A stretch of 33,861 nucleotides of DNA, taken from assembly GCA_030452125.1 (NCBI GenBank), contig JAKDMV010000023.1, forward strand, positions 1 through 33,861, in the 5' to 3' direction. Under the pieces are notes generated by a model that had not been told where the DNA came from, made no database searches, and was given only the letters and a program-made list of their open reading frames with translations. The DNA comes from Micrococcaceae bacterium. GTDB lineage: Bacteria; Actinomycetota; Actinomycetes; Actinomycetales; Micrococcaceae. The translations under genes and the position numbers were made by a program. Position 1 is the stretch's first letter, and each line of letters begins with the position of its first letter. Below, piece after piece: positions 8,327-16,762 of the stretch.

Positions 8327-8774
8327 GCCCGCCACCCTCCGTGAAACCACGCAGGCCTGGGAAGCGCTTTTCCGGGCCCAGGTGGCCATCATGCGTCGGC
8401 TCCAACGCCATCCGGCCTTCAAACGACTCACGATGCGCGAATACGACGTGCTCGTCACCCTGGACCGCTGCCCCGAGGGCGGGATCCGGTTGGGCGAACT
8501 CAACGAGGACGTCCTGCTCAGCCAACCCAGCCTCAGCCGGATGGTCGACCGGCTCGAGGCCAAGGGGTACATCACCCGGACCGTGGACCCGGTGGACCAG
8601 CGGGCGATGCGGCTACGGCTGACCGAGGACGGGCGCAGGATCCAACGCGAGATCGGCCGCGAGCATGTCCGACACATCCACGAGGTGATGGGATCCGGGC
8701 TCTCCGTGGATGAATTCGCCGAATTGACCCGGCTGACCCGCAAACTGGGGGCCTCCGTCCAGGCCAGGGACTGA
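8319..8774 (+). CDS. MarR-family transcriptional regulator
   Basis: A winged-helix dimeric repressor of the MarR family, 151 residues. The DNA-binding region is visible at about residues 25-100: LTMREYDVLVTL, then the recognition helix LLSQPSLSRMVDRLEAKGYI and the wing DPVDQRAMRLRLTEDGRR, which are strongly family-typical. I chose the ATG overlapping the previous stop because GAGGAG lies 5 nt upstream; the same frame is open further upstream but only as antisense-like readthrough of the LLM gene. It probably controls the LLM gene and itself through the repeats near 7126-7154. The ligand is unknown. Confidence 0.9.
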   Translation: MSRPATLRETTQAWEALFRAQVAIMRRLQRHPAFKRLTMREYDVLVTLDRCPEGGIRLGELNEDVLLSQPSLSRMVDRLEAKGYITRTVDPVDQRAMRLRLTEDGRRIQREIGREHVRHIHEVMGSGLSVDEFAELTRLTRKLGASVQARD

Positions 8775-8805
8775 CCCCCGGTCCACCCCCGGGCCGCCGC
8801 GTCCC

Positions 8806-8811
8806 TAGAAT
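8806..8811 (+). promoter_or_regulatory. -10 box of a probable leaderless ABC-F mRNA
   Basis: TAGAAT ends 6 nt before the ATG at 8818, so the predicted first transcribed base is the A of the start codon. No ribosome-binding site is visible. Confidence 0.55.
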
Positions 8812-8817
8812 GGGTGG

Positions 8818-10464
8818 ATGAGCGCCCATCTCGTGGCCAAGGACCTCGCTGGAGGTCCTGCCCACCGCACCTTGTTTTCCGGTTTGAGCTTCACCGTCGC
8901 CCCCGGCGACGTGGTCGGGGTGGTCGGTGCCAACGGGGCCGGTAAATCCACGCTGCTGCGCCTGCTCGCCGGACTGGACTCGCCCCGCTCCGGTTCGGTC
9001 ACCGCCTCCCCCGACGGGGCCTTCATCGGCTGGCTGCCGCAGGAGCACGAACGCCGCCCCGGGGAGAGCATCGCCGACCATCTGGCCCGTCGGACCGGTT
9101 GCGCCCAGGCCACCGTGGCCATGGAAGCCACCGCCGAAGCCCTGGCCACCGGGGCCCGCGGTGCCGAGGACGCCTACTCGGAGGCCTTCGACCACTGGAT
9201 GGCCTCCGGGGCGGCCGACCTCGAGGACAGGATCGCCCCGGTGCTGGCCGAACTGGGGTTGGAACTGGACCCCTCCACCGTGATGACGGCGCTCTCCGGG
9301 GGCCAGGCCGCCCGGGTCGGTCTGGCGGCCCTGCTGCTCTCCCGCTTCGACCTGGTGCTGCTGGACGAGCCGACCAACGACCTGGATCTGGCGGGGCTCC
9401 AACGACTGGAAGCCTTCGTACGGGGACTGCGCACCGGCGTCGTGCTGGTCTCCCACGACCGCGAATTCCTCTCCCGGTGCGTCAGTACGATCGTGGAACT
9501 GGACCTGCCCCAGCAGCAGGTCTCGGTCTACGACGGCGGATATGACGCCTACCTGGCCGAACGCCAGGTGGCCCGCCGGCATGCCCGGGAGGCCTATGAG
9601 GAGTTCGCGGAGAAGAAGTCGGAGCTGGTGTCCCGGGCCCGGACCCAGCGCGAATGGTCCTCCCAGGGGGTGCGCAACGCGATGCGCAAGGCCCCGGACA
9701 ACGACAAGATCCGTCGTCGGGCCAGCATGGAGTCCACGGAGAAGCAGGCACAGAAGGTCAGGCAGATGGAGTCGCGGATCGCCCGCTTGGACGAGGTGGA
9801 GGAGCCGCGCAAGGAATGGGTACTGCAGTTCTCCATCGGCACCGCCCCCCGCTCCTCATCGGTGGTGGCCACGCTCAATGACGTGGTGTTGACCCAGGGC
9901 TCATTCACTCTCGGCCCGGTCTCGCTGCAGGTCAACGCCGGCGACCGGATCGGCATCACCGGGCCCAATGGGGCCGGCAAGTCGACCCTGCTGCGGCTGC
10001 TCTTGGGCTGGACGGCCCCGGATCAGGGGACGGCGTCCCTGGGGGCCAGCGTGGCCATCGGAGAGATCGACCAGGCCCGGGGGCAACTGGAGGACGGCCT
10101 GGCCCTGGGCGAGGCGTTCGCCCGGGTCGTCCCGTCGATGGATCCCGCGGGGATCAGGACGCTGCTGGCCAAATTCGGGTTGAAGGCCGACCAGAGCACC
10201 AGCCTGGTCTCGGAGCTTTCCCCGGGCGAGCGGACGCGGGCCTCACTGGCCCTGTTGCAGGCCCGCGGAGTCAATCTGCTGGTGCTCGACGAACCGACCA
10301 ACCATCTGGATCTGGCGGCGATCGAGCAGCTCGAGGAGGCACTGGAGTCCTATACCGGGGCGTTGCTGCTGGTCAGCCACGACCGCCGGCTGTTGGAGAA
10401 CGTCCGCCTGGACCACCGGTGGGCCGTGGCGGATGGGCGGGTCGACGTCGCCGCCGCCCGCTAG
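8818..10464 (+). CDS. ABC-F family ATP-binding cassette protein
   Basis: A soluble tandem-ATPase protein of the ABC-F class, which acts on ribosomes (translation factors or antibiotic-resistance proteins) and is not a transporter; 548 residues. Domain 1 has Walker A GANGAGKST (37-45), signature LSGGQ and Walker B LVLLDEPTNDLD. Domain 2 has GPNGAGKST, signature LSPGER and LLVLDEPTNHLD, each with a downstream SHDR switch histidine. The inter-domain linker (about residues 240-325) is Arg/Lys/Glu-rich and helical, as expected for the P-site tRNA-interaction motif. No membrane segments are present. Start ATG 8818 follows a TAGAAT box at leaderless spacing. Whether it gives antibiotic resistance or is housekeeping cannot be told. 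Confidence 0.93.
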   Translation: MSAHLVAKDLAGGPAHRTLFSGLSFTVAPGDVVGVVGANGAGKSTLLRLLAGLDSPRSGSVTASPDGAFIGWLPQEHERRPGESIADHLARRTGCAQATVAMEATAEALATGARGAEDAYSEAFDHWMASGAADLEDRIAPVLAELGLELDPSTVMTALSGGQAARVGLAALLLSRFDLVLLDEPTNDLDLAGLQRLEAFVRGLRTGVVLVSHDREFLSRCVSTIVELDLPQQQVSVYDGGYDAYLAERQVARRHAREAYEEFAEKKSELVSRARTQREWSSQGVRNAMRKAPDNDKIRRRASMESTEKQAQKVRQMESRIARLDEVEEPRKEWVLQFSIGTAPRSSSVVATLNDVVLTQGSFTLGPVSLQVNAGDRIGITGPNGAGKSTLLRLLLGWTAPDQGTASLGASVAIGEIDQARGQLEDGLALGEAFARVVPSMDPAGIRTLLAKFGLKADQSTSLVSELSPGERTRASLALLQARGVNLLVLDEPTNHLDLAAIEQLEEALESYTGALLLVSHDRRLLENVRLDHRWAVADGRVDVAAAR

Positions 10465-10469
10465 GGACC

Positions 10470-10483
10470 CCACCAGTCGGTGG
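10470..10483. terminator. Weak hairpin between converging genes
   Basis: CCACC (10470-10474) and GGTGG (10479-10483) with a 4-nt loop lie 6 bp after the ABC-F stop and before the stop of the converging small membrane protein gene. The stem is short and there is no T-tract, so this is a weak call. Confidence 0.3.
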
Positions 10484-10498
10484 CGGGAACCGCGGGGC

Positions 10499-10726
10499 CT
10501 AGTAGTGGCCGGGGTGGCGGCGCTTGGTCATCCCGATGAGCCCGAAGACGACCATGACCAGGCCGATGATGACGCCGAGCCAGAGCGAGGTGTGCGTCTG
10601 GTCCACGAAAGGGTTCTGCACCAGCACTGCGGAGGTGCCGTAGATCGCGATGATCACCAGCCCCAGCACGAACCAGACGATTCCCGTGCGGTCACGACTT
10701 TTCGTTGTTGCTTCCTTCGTTGCCAT
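10499..10726 (-). CDS. Small two-helix membrane protein
   Basis: A 75-residue hypothetical protein: a charged N-terminus (MATKEATTKSRDRTG), a hydrophobic helix IVWFVLGLVIIAIYGTSAVLV, a short outside loop (QNPFVDQTHTS), a second helix LWLGVIIGLVMVVFGLIGM and a basic tail TKRRHPGHY. It is a predicted inner-membrane protein of unknown function. I chose ATG 10726 because the minus strand has GGAAGGGAG at ribosome-site distance; a longer in-frame start at 10792 lacks this. It follows the cysteine desulfurase gene of the nad operon by 115 bp and converges with the ABC-F gene. A 16-bp palindrome lies just upstream of its ribosome site. Confidence 0.75.
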   Translation of the reverse strand: MATKEATTKSRDRTGIVWFVLGLVIIAIYGTSAVLVQNPFVDQTHTSLWLGVIIGLVMVVFGLIGMTKRRHPGHY

Positions 10727-10736
10727 GGCAGGCTCC

Positions 10737-10752
10737 CTTCCACCGGTGGAAG
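10737..10752. promoter_or_regulatory. 16-bp perfect palindrome upstream of the small membrane gene
   Basis: CTTCCACCGGTGGAAG is a perfect 16-bp dyad located 10 bp upstream of the start codon of the 75-residue membrane protein and touching its ribosome-binding region. It could be an operator or an RNA hairpin that hides the ribosome site. The binding partner is unknown. Confidence 0.4.
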
Positions 10753-10841
10753 AGGCGACCGGCTGTTCCGGGGGGTCTCTTCGTCGTGCCATTCCGACCC
10801 GTGCCTCGCCTCATGCGCCGAAGACGGCCGGTCCTTTCAAT

Positions 10842-12035
10842 TTACGCCTCCTCGGGCCGTGCGACAACGCGGGCCGGCGCCGTGTCGGTGACTGCCTGGA
10901 CCGCGGCGACGACGGCGCGGGCCGCGGTGCTCAGTTGCACCTCGGTGGTCTCGGCGGTGAAACTCAGCCGCACCGCGGTGCGGGCGACGTCGGGGTCGAG
11001 CCCCAGGCCCAGCAGGACCGGTGAGGGGTCGGTGGATCCAGCGGCGCAGGCCGAGCCCGAGGAGCAGATGACCCCGCGGCGTTCCAGCTCCAACAGGATC
11101 GTTTCCCCGTTGGCCCCGGGAAAGACGAAGGACACGATGCCCGGCACCCGCCGCCCGCGGTCCCCGGTGAGCAGTGCCGCTTCCTGCCCGGGGGCCCGTC
11201 CGTGGTTGAGCCCGTCCAGGACGGTATCGATCAGCTGTTCGGTCCGGTCCCGGGTCGTCTCGAAGGCTTCCACCTGGGAGGCCGCCAACCGTAGGGCGGT
11301 GGCCGTGGAGACGGCTCCTGCGATGTTCTCGGTCCCCGAACGGCGCCCGCGTTCCTGTCCCCCGCCATGGATCCCGGGTTCCAGGGCCAGTTTCCCGCGG
11401 ATCATGGCCAGCCCGGCCCCCTTCATCCCGCCGAGCTTATGTCCCGAGAGGCTGAGGGCATCCAGGTCCCTGGCCAGTTCGGCGATGGGCAGCCAGCCGG
11501 CCGCTTGGACGACGTCGGCATGCATCAACGCCCCCACCGCATGGGTGGCGGCGGAGATCTCCGGCAGGGGCTGGATGGTGCCGATCTCGTTGTTCACTGC
11601 CATGACGGTGACCAGCGTCGTGTCCTCCCGCAGCAGGGCGGTGAGTTCCGCGGGGTCCACCAGTCCCCCGGGGCCCACGGGGACGATGTCGATGGTGAAC
11701 CCGTGGTGGCGCTGCAGGTAGTCGCAGGCCTCCCGGACCGAGGAGTGTTCGATTCCCGAGCGGATGACGTGTCTGCCGCGGGGGTTGGCCAGGGCCAGAC
11801 CGATGATCGCCAGGTTGTTCGCCTCGGTACCACCGGAGGTGAACACAATGTCCCCGGTGCGCACCCCCAGGGTGCCGGCCGCCGTGGTGCGAGCGTAGTC
11901 CAGCGCCCGGGCCGCGGTCTCCCCGATGCCGTGGGTGCTGGAGGGGTTGCCGAAGTCCCGGGCCATCAGCGGCCAGACGAGCTCGAGGATCTGCTGTTTG
12001 ACCGGGGTGGTGGCGGCGGCGTCGAGATAGATCAT
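10842..12035 (-). CDS. Cysteine desulfurase (NifS/IscS family) in the nad operon
   Basis: A PLP-dependent enzyme that takes sulfur from L-cysteine to build Fe-S clusters, 397 residues. It has the N-terminal DAAATTP, His97 in GIEHSS, the PLP lysine K200 in LSLSGHKLGGMKG, and the persulfide cysteine C330 in ICSSGSACAAGS, all expected for an active group I desulfurase. It is last of the nadA-nadB-nadC chain and its ATG overlaps the nadC stop by 4 bp (ATGA, 12032-12035). By context its job is probably to mature the [4Fe-4S] cluster of NadA, the role proposed for desulfurases (often called NadS or NifS-like) beside nad genes. The assignment to NadA rather than general Fe-S assembly is inference. 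Confidence 0.93.
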   Translation of the reverse strand: MIYLDAAATTPVKQQILELVWPLMARDFGNPSSTHGIGETAARALDYARTTAAGTLGVRTGDIVFTSGGTEANNLAIIGLALANPRGRHVIRSGIEHSSVREACDYLQRHHGFTIDIVPVGPGGLVDPAELTALLREDTTLVTVMAVNNEIGTIQPLPEISAATHAVGALMHADVVQAAGWLPIAELARDLDALSLSGHKLGGMKGAGLAMIRGKLALEPGIHGGGQERGRRSGTENIAGAVSTATALRLAASQVEAFETTRDRTEQLIDTVLDGLNHGRAPGQEAALLTGDRGRRVPGIVSFVFPGANGETILLELERRGVICSSGSACAAGSTDPSPVLLGLGLDPDVARTAVRLSFTAETTEVQLSTAARAVVAAVQAVTDTAPARVVARPEEA

Positions 12036-13012
12036 GCCCGCACCGTGCCCTGCGCTTGAGGGGCGCCGGCAATCGGGGTGCCGGGGGCCCGGCTGGCGCC
12101 GAGGCGCATGTCCAGTCCCACGTCCAGCGCCCGGACCGAATGGGTCAGTGCTCCGGAGGAGATGACGTCGACCCCGGTGGCCGCCAAGGCGGCGACGGTA
12201 TCCAGGGTGACGTTCCCCGAGGCCTCCACATAGGCGGCCCCGTTGATCCGTCGCACCCCTTCGACGAGGTCTTCGACGGTGAAGTTGTCGAGCATGATCG
12301 TATCCACCCCGGCGGCCAGGACAGCTTCGAGCTGGTCGAGCCCGTCGATCTCCACCTCGAAGTGCACGGTGTGTCCGAGCCGGGCGCGGGCGGCACGCAG
12401 GGCGGCGGTCAGCTCGGCCCCGGTGCCCAGCAGGGCCAGGTGGTTGTCCTTGGCCATCACGGCCTCGGAGAGGGAGCCACGGTGGTTGTGTCCGCCGCCG
12501 CAGCGCACCGCGTAGCGTTCCAGGGCCCGCAGCCCCGGGGTGGTCTTGCGGGTGTCGGCGATCCGCGTGCCGGTGCCGGCGACGGCGTCGACGAAGGCCC
12601 GGGTCAGGGTGGCGATCCCGGAGAGGCGTTGGAGCAGGTTCAGTGCCACCCGTTCACCGGCGAGCACCGAACGGGCCGATCCCCTCACGGTGGCCAGCAC
12701 GTCCCCTGCGGCGAACTCCTGCCCATCGGCGAGCGCGAATTCCACGGTGGTGGTCGGATCGGTCCGGGTCATGGTGGTCGAGAAGATGCCCAGGCCGCTG
12801 GCGATGCCCGGTTCCCTGGCGATCACGTCGGCGGTCGCCGTGGCGTGGACGGGCAGCAGGACGTTCCCGGTCAGGTCCCCGGTGGGGTTGTCTTCGGCGA
12901 GCGCCGCGTCGACGAGGCTCTCGATGACACGTTGCGGCACGGGCATCGGCTCGGGTGTCTCTACAGCGGCAGAGTGGGCCCCGGTGGTGGGGCCGTGGTG
13001 CAGGGTGGTCAT
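12032..13012 (-). CDS. nadC: Quinolinate phosphoribosyltransferase (decarboxylating)
   Basis: Third enzyme of de novo NAD synthesis: quinolinate plus PRPP gives nicotinate mononucleotide and CO2. The protein has 326 residues with family signatures ALAEDNPTGDLT, ALNLLQRLSGIATLTRAFVD, ADTRKTTPGLRALERYAVRCGGGHNHR and, near the C-terminus, IMLDNF and EASGNVTLDTV. It is somewhat longer than the usual about 280-290 residues because of extra N- and C-terminal tails. The ATG has GAGGAA upstream on the minus strand. It starts 7 bp after the nadB stop and overlaps the next gene by 4 bp, so it is part of one transcript with nadA and nadB. Confidence 0.96.
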   Translation of the reverse strand: MTTLHHGPTTGAHSAAVETPEPMPVPQRVIESLVDAALAEDNPTGDLTGNVLLPVHATATADVIAREPGIASGLGIFSTTMTRTDPTTTVEFALADGQEFAAGDVLATVRGSARSVLAGERVALNLLQRLSGIATLTRAFVDAVAGTGTRIADTRKTTPGLRALERYAVRCGGGHNHRGSLSEAVMAKDNHLALLGTGAELTAALRAARARLGHTVHFEVEIDGLDQLEAVLAAGVDTIMLDNFTVEDLVEGVRRINGAAYVEASGNVTLDTVAALAATGVDVISSGALTHSVRALDVGLDMRLGASRAPGTPIAGAPQAQGTVRA

Positions 13013-13019
13013 TCGTTCC

Positions 13020-14663
13020 TCAGGGGTTGGGGCTGCCGGTCAGCAGCAGGTCGTTGCTGCCCGTCCCGGCGGAGGTATCAGGTGTGGGTGTCCGGGTGGC
13101 CCGGACGAAGCCGGTGCGGACCCGTCGGGGTGCGGCGGTGGGTGGCGGGGCATCGGTGCGGTAGTGGGCGCCGATGGAGGTGGTGCGGGCCAGCGCGGCT
13201 TCGGCGATGAGGCGCCCCACGGTGATCAGGTGGCCCAGTTCGGCCTCCTCCCGTGTCCTTGCTCCCGGGCCCGAGGGCGCGGCGGTCAGTGTAGCCACGG
13301 CTTTGGCCAGTCCCTCCCCGGTGCGTTCGACCCCCAGCCGGGCGGTGGCCAACTCCTGGAGCCCTTCGAGGCTCAGCGGTGCCGCCGCGGGATCGGTGGC
13401 CCCGTCACTGAGTTCGAACACATAATCGATCGCGGTGGGGGTGCAGGCCTCCCCGGCGTCGTCGGCCCCCAGGGAGGAGGCCGCTCCGAAGCCGTGGACG
13501 AGTGCTTCGAGCAGCGAGTTGGAGGCCAGCCGGTTGGCCCCGTGGGTTCCGGTGCAGGCCGCCTCCCCTGCCACCCGCAGTCCGGGCACGGTGGTGCGTC
13601 CACACCCGTCGGCATGGACCCCGCCCATCCAGTAGTGCTGGGCCTCGGTGACCGGGACCGGTGCGGCGGCCAGGTCCAGGCCCAGGGCGGCCAGACGGGT
13701 GGTGATGGAGGGGAACCGGCGGGCCAGATACCCCTGCCCCTTCGCGTCCTCCACGGCCCGGGCGTCCAGGAACACCTGTCCTCCCGTGGCGTGGACGTGG
13801 TGGATGGCCCGGGCCACGACGTCGCGGGGCGCCAGTTCGGCCGCCGGGTGCACCCCGGTCATGAAGCGGTGCCCGTCACCGTCGATCAGTATCGCACCCT
13901 CCCCCCGGACGGCTTCGGAGACCATGAACCTGCCGGCACGGACCAGGGTCGGATGGAACTGGACGAATTCGGCATCCACCATCAGGGCTCCGGCCCGCCA
14001 CGCCAGGGCGGCCCCGTCGCCGGTGGCCCCCGCGGGGTTGGTGGTCCATCCGTACAGCGAGCCGATCCCCCCGGTGGCCAGGAGCACGACGTCGGCCTCG
14101 AGCCGGATGGCCTCTGCCCCCTGGAGGTACCGCAGGCCGGTGACCACCCCGGCGTCGTCCACCAGGTCGGTGACGAAGGCGTGTTCGAGGATCTCCAGGC
14201 GTCCCTGCCCGGCGAGCCGGCGGCAGAGGTCAATGAGCGCCGAGGCGATCACCTTCCCGGTGGAGTCCCCGCCGGCGTGCAGGATGCGGGCGTGGGTGTG
14301 GGCGGCTTCGAGCCCCAGGGCCGGATGCTCCCCGGAGGGTTCGGCGTCGAAGTCGGTGCCCAGTGCCATCAGGGCTTCGATATGCCCCCAGGCGGAGGAG
14401 CAGAGAGCCCTCACGGCGGCCGGGTCGTTCAGCCGTGCCCCTGCCGTGAGGGTGTCCTCGATATGGCTGGCCACCTGATCCCCGCGGGATGTCCCCCGGG
14501 GTCCGACGGCGGCGATCCCGCCCTGGGCGTACCAGCTGTTCGAATCGGCCAGGGCGTCCTTGGTGAGCAGGGTGACCCGGTGGCCGTGTTCGACGGCGGT
14601 GATCGCCGCATAGAGCCCGGCGACCCCCGATCCGACGACCGCCAGTTCCAGCGGCTTCCTCAC
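13020..14663 (-). CDS. nadB: L-aspartate oxidase
   Basis: An FAD flavoprotein that oxidises L-aspartate to iminoaspartate, the substrate passed to NadA. It has 547 residues, starting with LAVVGSGVAGLYAAITAVEHG (dinucleotide-binding motif Gly-x-Gly-x-x-Gly). Further family marks are SWYAQGGIAAV, the active-site region MGGVHADGCGRTTVPGLRVAGE and TGTHGANRLASNSLLEALV. The start is GTG, with its last bases forming the TGA stop of nadA (GTGA overlap, 14660-14663), so translation is coupled. The long C-terminal tail (about 30 residues, Pro/Ala/Arg-rich) is probably not part of the catalytic fold. Confidence 0.96.
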   Translation of the reverse strand: MRKPLELAVVGSGVAGLYAAITAVEHGHRVTLLTKDALADSNSWYAQGGIAAVGPRGTSRGDQVASHIEDTLTAGARLNDPAAVRALCSSAWGHIEALMALGTDFDAEPSGEHPALGLEAAHTHARILHAGGDSTGKVIASALIDLCRRLAGQGRLEILEHAFVTDLVDDAGVVTGLRYLQGAEAIRLEADVVLLATGGIGSLYGWTTNPAGATGDGAALAWRAGALMVDAEFVQFHPTLVRAGRFMVSEAVRGEGAILIDGDGHRFMTGVHPAAELAPRDVVARAIHHVHATGGQVFLDARAVEDAKGQGYLARRFPSITTRLAALGLDLAAAPVPVTEAQHYWMGGVHADGCGRTTVPGLRVAGEAACTGTHGANRLASNSLLEALVHGFGAASSLGADDAGEACTPTAIDYVFELSDGATDPAAAPLSLEGLQELATARLGVERTGEGLAKAVATLTAAPSGPGARTREEAELGHLITVGRLIAEAALARTTSIGAHYRTDAPPPTAAPRRVRTGFVRATRTPTPDTSAGTGSNDLLLTGSPNP

Positions 14664-15943
14664 GGTTTAGCCGCCAGCATCCGTTCCAGGGCCACCCGGG
14701 CGTTGGCGGCATCGGTTGCGGGGACGGAGATCTGGTTGACCACGCGTCCGGCGACGAGTTCCTCCAGGACCCAGGCGATGTAGCCCGGGTGGATCCGGTA
14801 CATCGTCGAGCAGGGGCAGATCACCGGGTCCAGGCAGAAGATGGTGTGCTGCGGGTACTGGTCGGCGAGCCGGTTGACCATGTTGATCTCGGTGCCGATC
14901 GCGAAGGTGGTCGGCTCGGTGGCGGCGGCGACGGCCTTCTGGATGAAGTCGGTGGATCCTGCCGAGTCGGCGGCGTCGACGACCTCCATGGGGCATTCGG
15001 GGTGGACGATGACGTTCACCCCCGGGTATTCGGCACGCGCCTTGTCGATCTGGCCGGTGTTGAACCTGCGGTGCACCGAGCAGAAGCCGTGCCAGAGCAG
15101 GACCTTCGCGTTCTGGAGCGCCTCGGGGGTGTTCCCGCCCAACGGCTTGGCCGGGGACCACAGCGGCATCTGCTCCAGGTCGATGCCCAGCGCCTTGGCG
15201 GTGTTGCGGCCCAGGTGCTGGTCGGGGAAGAACAGGACCCGCTGGCCGCGTTCGAACGCCCATTCGAGCACGGTCGTGGCATTGGAGGAGGTGCATACGA
15301 TCCCCCCGTTGCGTCCCACGAAGGCCTTCAGCGCCGCGGAGGAGTTCATGTAGGTCACCGGGATGACGGGGACCCGCCCCTCGGAGTCGGCTTCGGTGCC
15401 GTAGATCTCCTCGAGCTGTTCCCAGCATTCCTCCACGGAGGATTCATCGGCCATATCCGCCATGGAGCAGCCGGCGGCCAGGTTGGGCAGGATGACCTTC
15501 TGCGCGTCCTTCGAGAGGATGTCGGCGGTCTCGGCCATGAAGTGGACCCCGCAGAACACGATGTATTCGGCTTCTTCGCGGTTCAGCGCCTGGTTGGCCA
15601 GCTGGAAGGAGTCCCCGATGAAGTCCGCGTACTGCACGACCTCGTCGCGCTGGTAGAAGTGTCCGAGCACCACCAGCCGCTCGCCCAGGGTCTCCTGGGC
15701 CGCACGGATGCGTTCGTCGAGTTCGGCGTCGTCGGCGGTGCGGTATTTCTCGGGGATGACCCCCTGTTGCGGGGTGTCCTCAGGGGCGACGTCATCCATC
15801 GAGGAGCCGGGGCCGTAGGAGGGCAGCCCGGTGTCGAGGTCCCAGGGGGATTTCACCAGATCGGAGGTGCAGACCCCCGAGTCCGCGGTGTCCCCGACCG
15901 GGGTCAGGGTGAGCTGGGCGATGGTGTTGTTGACACTGGTCAT
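14660..15943 (-). CDS. nadA: Quinolinate synthase A
   Basis: A [4Fe-4S] enzyme condensing iminoaspartate with dihydroxyacetone phosphate to quinolinate, 427 residues. An N-terminal extension of about 60 residues precedes the conserved core, which starts LVVLGHFYQRDEVVQYADFIGDS. Likely cluster ligands are Cys159 (AAGCSMADM), Cys288 (GFCSVHRRF) and a C-terminal cysteine in the VICPCSTMY segment (376/378). HPECPMEV is also conserved. It is first of the enzyme genes; its ATG overlaps the nrtR stop by 4 bp (ATGA, 15940-15943). Expression should follow the NrtR-controlled promoter upstream. Confidence 0.97.
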   Translation of the reverse strand: MTSVNNTIAQLTLTPVGDTADSGVCTSDLVKSPWDLDTGLPSYGPGSSMDDVAPEDTPQQGVIPEKYRTADDAELDERIRAAQETLGERLVVLGHFYQRDEVVQYADFIGDSFQLANQALNREEAEYIVFCGVHFMAETADILSKDAQKVILPNLAAGCSMADMADESSVEECWEQLEEIYGTEADSEGRVPVIPVTYMNSSAALKAFVGRNGGIVCTSSNATTVLEWAFERGQRVLFFPDQHLGRNTAKALGIDLEQMPLWSPAKPLGGNTPEALQNAKVLLWHGFCSVHRRFNTGQIDKARAEYPGVNVIVHPECPMEVVDAADSAGSTDFIQKAVAAATEPTTFAIGTEINMVNRLADQYPQHTIFCLDPVICPCSTMYRIHPGYIAWVLEELVAGRVVNQISVPATDAANARVALERMLAAKP

Positions 15944-16734
15944 GATCTATCCCGTTGTTCTTCCGTGTTGGTGTTCTCTTGCGGTACCGCGGCGGTGTCC
16001 CCCGCGTACCGGTACAGGCGCGGTGGGCGGTGCTTGCCCCCGTGCAGGTATTCGTCGGTGGCCTCGATGCCGGGGGCTCCGCGCAGGTGGCGGCGGAAGT
16101 TCGCGGCGTCGAGGCGGCGATCCAGGACGGCCTCGTAGACCTCCTGGACCTGGGCCAGGGTGAAGCGTGGGCCCAGGAAGCGGTGGGCGATGGATCCGTA
16201 TTCGACCTTGTTCCGCAGCCGCCACAGGGCGTAGCGGACGATCTCGGCGTGGTCGAAGGCCAGGGCCTCGATGACGGCGTCGTCGCGGGCCGGGAACCAG
16301 GCCACGTTGGGGTCCTTCAGCAGCCGCTCCCGGTGTGTCGGGGCCCCGCCGGCGTCGGGGGCGGCTTCGGTGCCTTGCTCGTCGTCTTCCCGGACCAGGG
16401 CCCAATACACGATCGAGACGACCCGGTGGGCCGGGGACCGGTCCAGCCCGCCGAAGGCGTAGAGCTGTTCGAGGTGGCTGGGGGCCAGACCGGTGGTGGC
16501 CCGCAGGTTCGCTGCGGCGGCATCCTGCAACGTCTGCCGGGCCCCCAGCGGACCACCCGGCAGCGCCCATTGACCGCGGTAGGGTTCGCGGGTCCTGCGG
16601 ATCAGCGGCAGCCAGAGCGTGGGCCTGCCGACCGCCTCGCCGTCGTCGGCCTCGTCCCGCAGGGCGAAGATCACCGTCGAGACAGCCAGTTCCGGGCTCA
16701 TGGCCTGGCGTTCGGAGACATTGGCGAACTCCAT
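15940..16734 (-). CDS. nrtR: NrtR-type transcriptional regulator (Nudix-like effector domain plus winged helix)
   Basis: A repressor of NAD biosynthesis genes, 264 residues. An N-terminal Nudix-like domain (about 15-150) is followed by a C-terminal winged helix (about 170-240, HRFLGPRFTLAQVQEVYEAVL and RLDAANFRRHL). The Nudix box is degenerate: the segment GGPLGARQTLQDAAAANLRATTGL keeps the fold-defining glycines but lacks the usual Arg-Glu-x-x-Glu-Glu metal-binding set. This fits NrtR proteins, which sense ADP-ribose-type ligands without needing hydrolysis. I chose ATG 16734 for its AAGGAG ribosome site; the frame is open far upstream but that part overlaps the MFS gene. It heads the nad operon and a 21-bp palindrome lies just upstream. 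Confidence 0.92.
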   Translation of the reverse strand: MEFANVSERQAMSPELAVSTVIFALRDEADDGEAVGRPTLWLPLIRRTREPYRGQWALPGGPLGARQTLQDAAAANLRATTGLAPSHLEQLYAFGGLDRSPAHRVVSIVYWALVREDDEQGTEAAPDAGGAPTHRERLLKDPNVAWFPARDDAVIEALAFDHAEIVRYALWRLRNKVEYGSIAHRFLGPRFTLAQVQEVYEAVLDRRLDAANFRRHLRGAPGIEATDEYLHGGKHRPPRLYRYAGDTAAVPQENTNTEEQRDRS

Positions 16735-16762
16735 TCCGGCTCCTTCCCGACGCAGTTCCGAG

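Noticed and set aside
12540-14783. A 747-codon open frame on the plus strand
   Set aside because: It is antisense to nadB and nadC, which have clear catalytic motifs; the frame is Gly/Pro-rich and meaningless.
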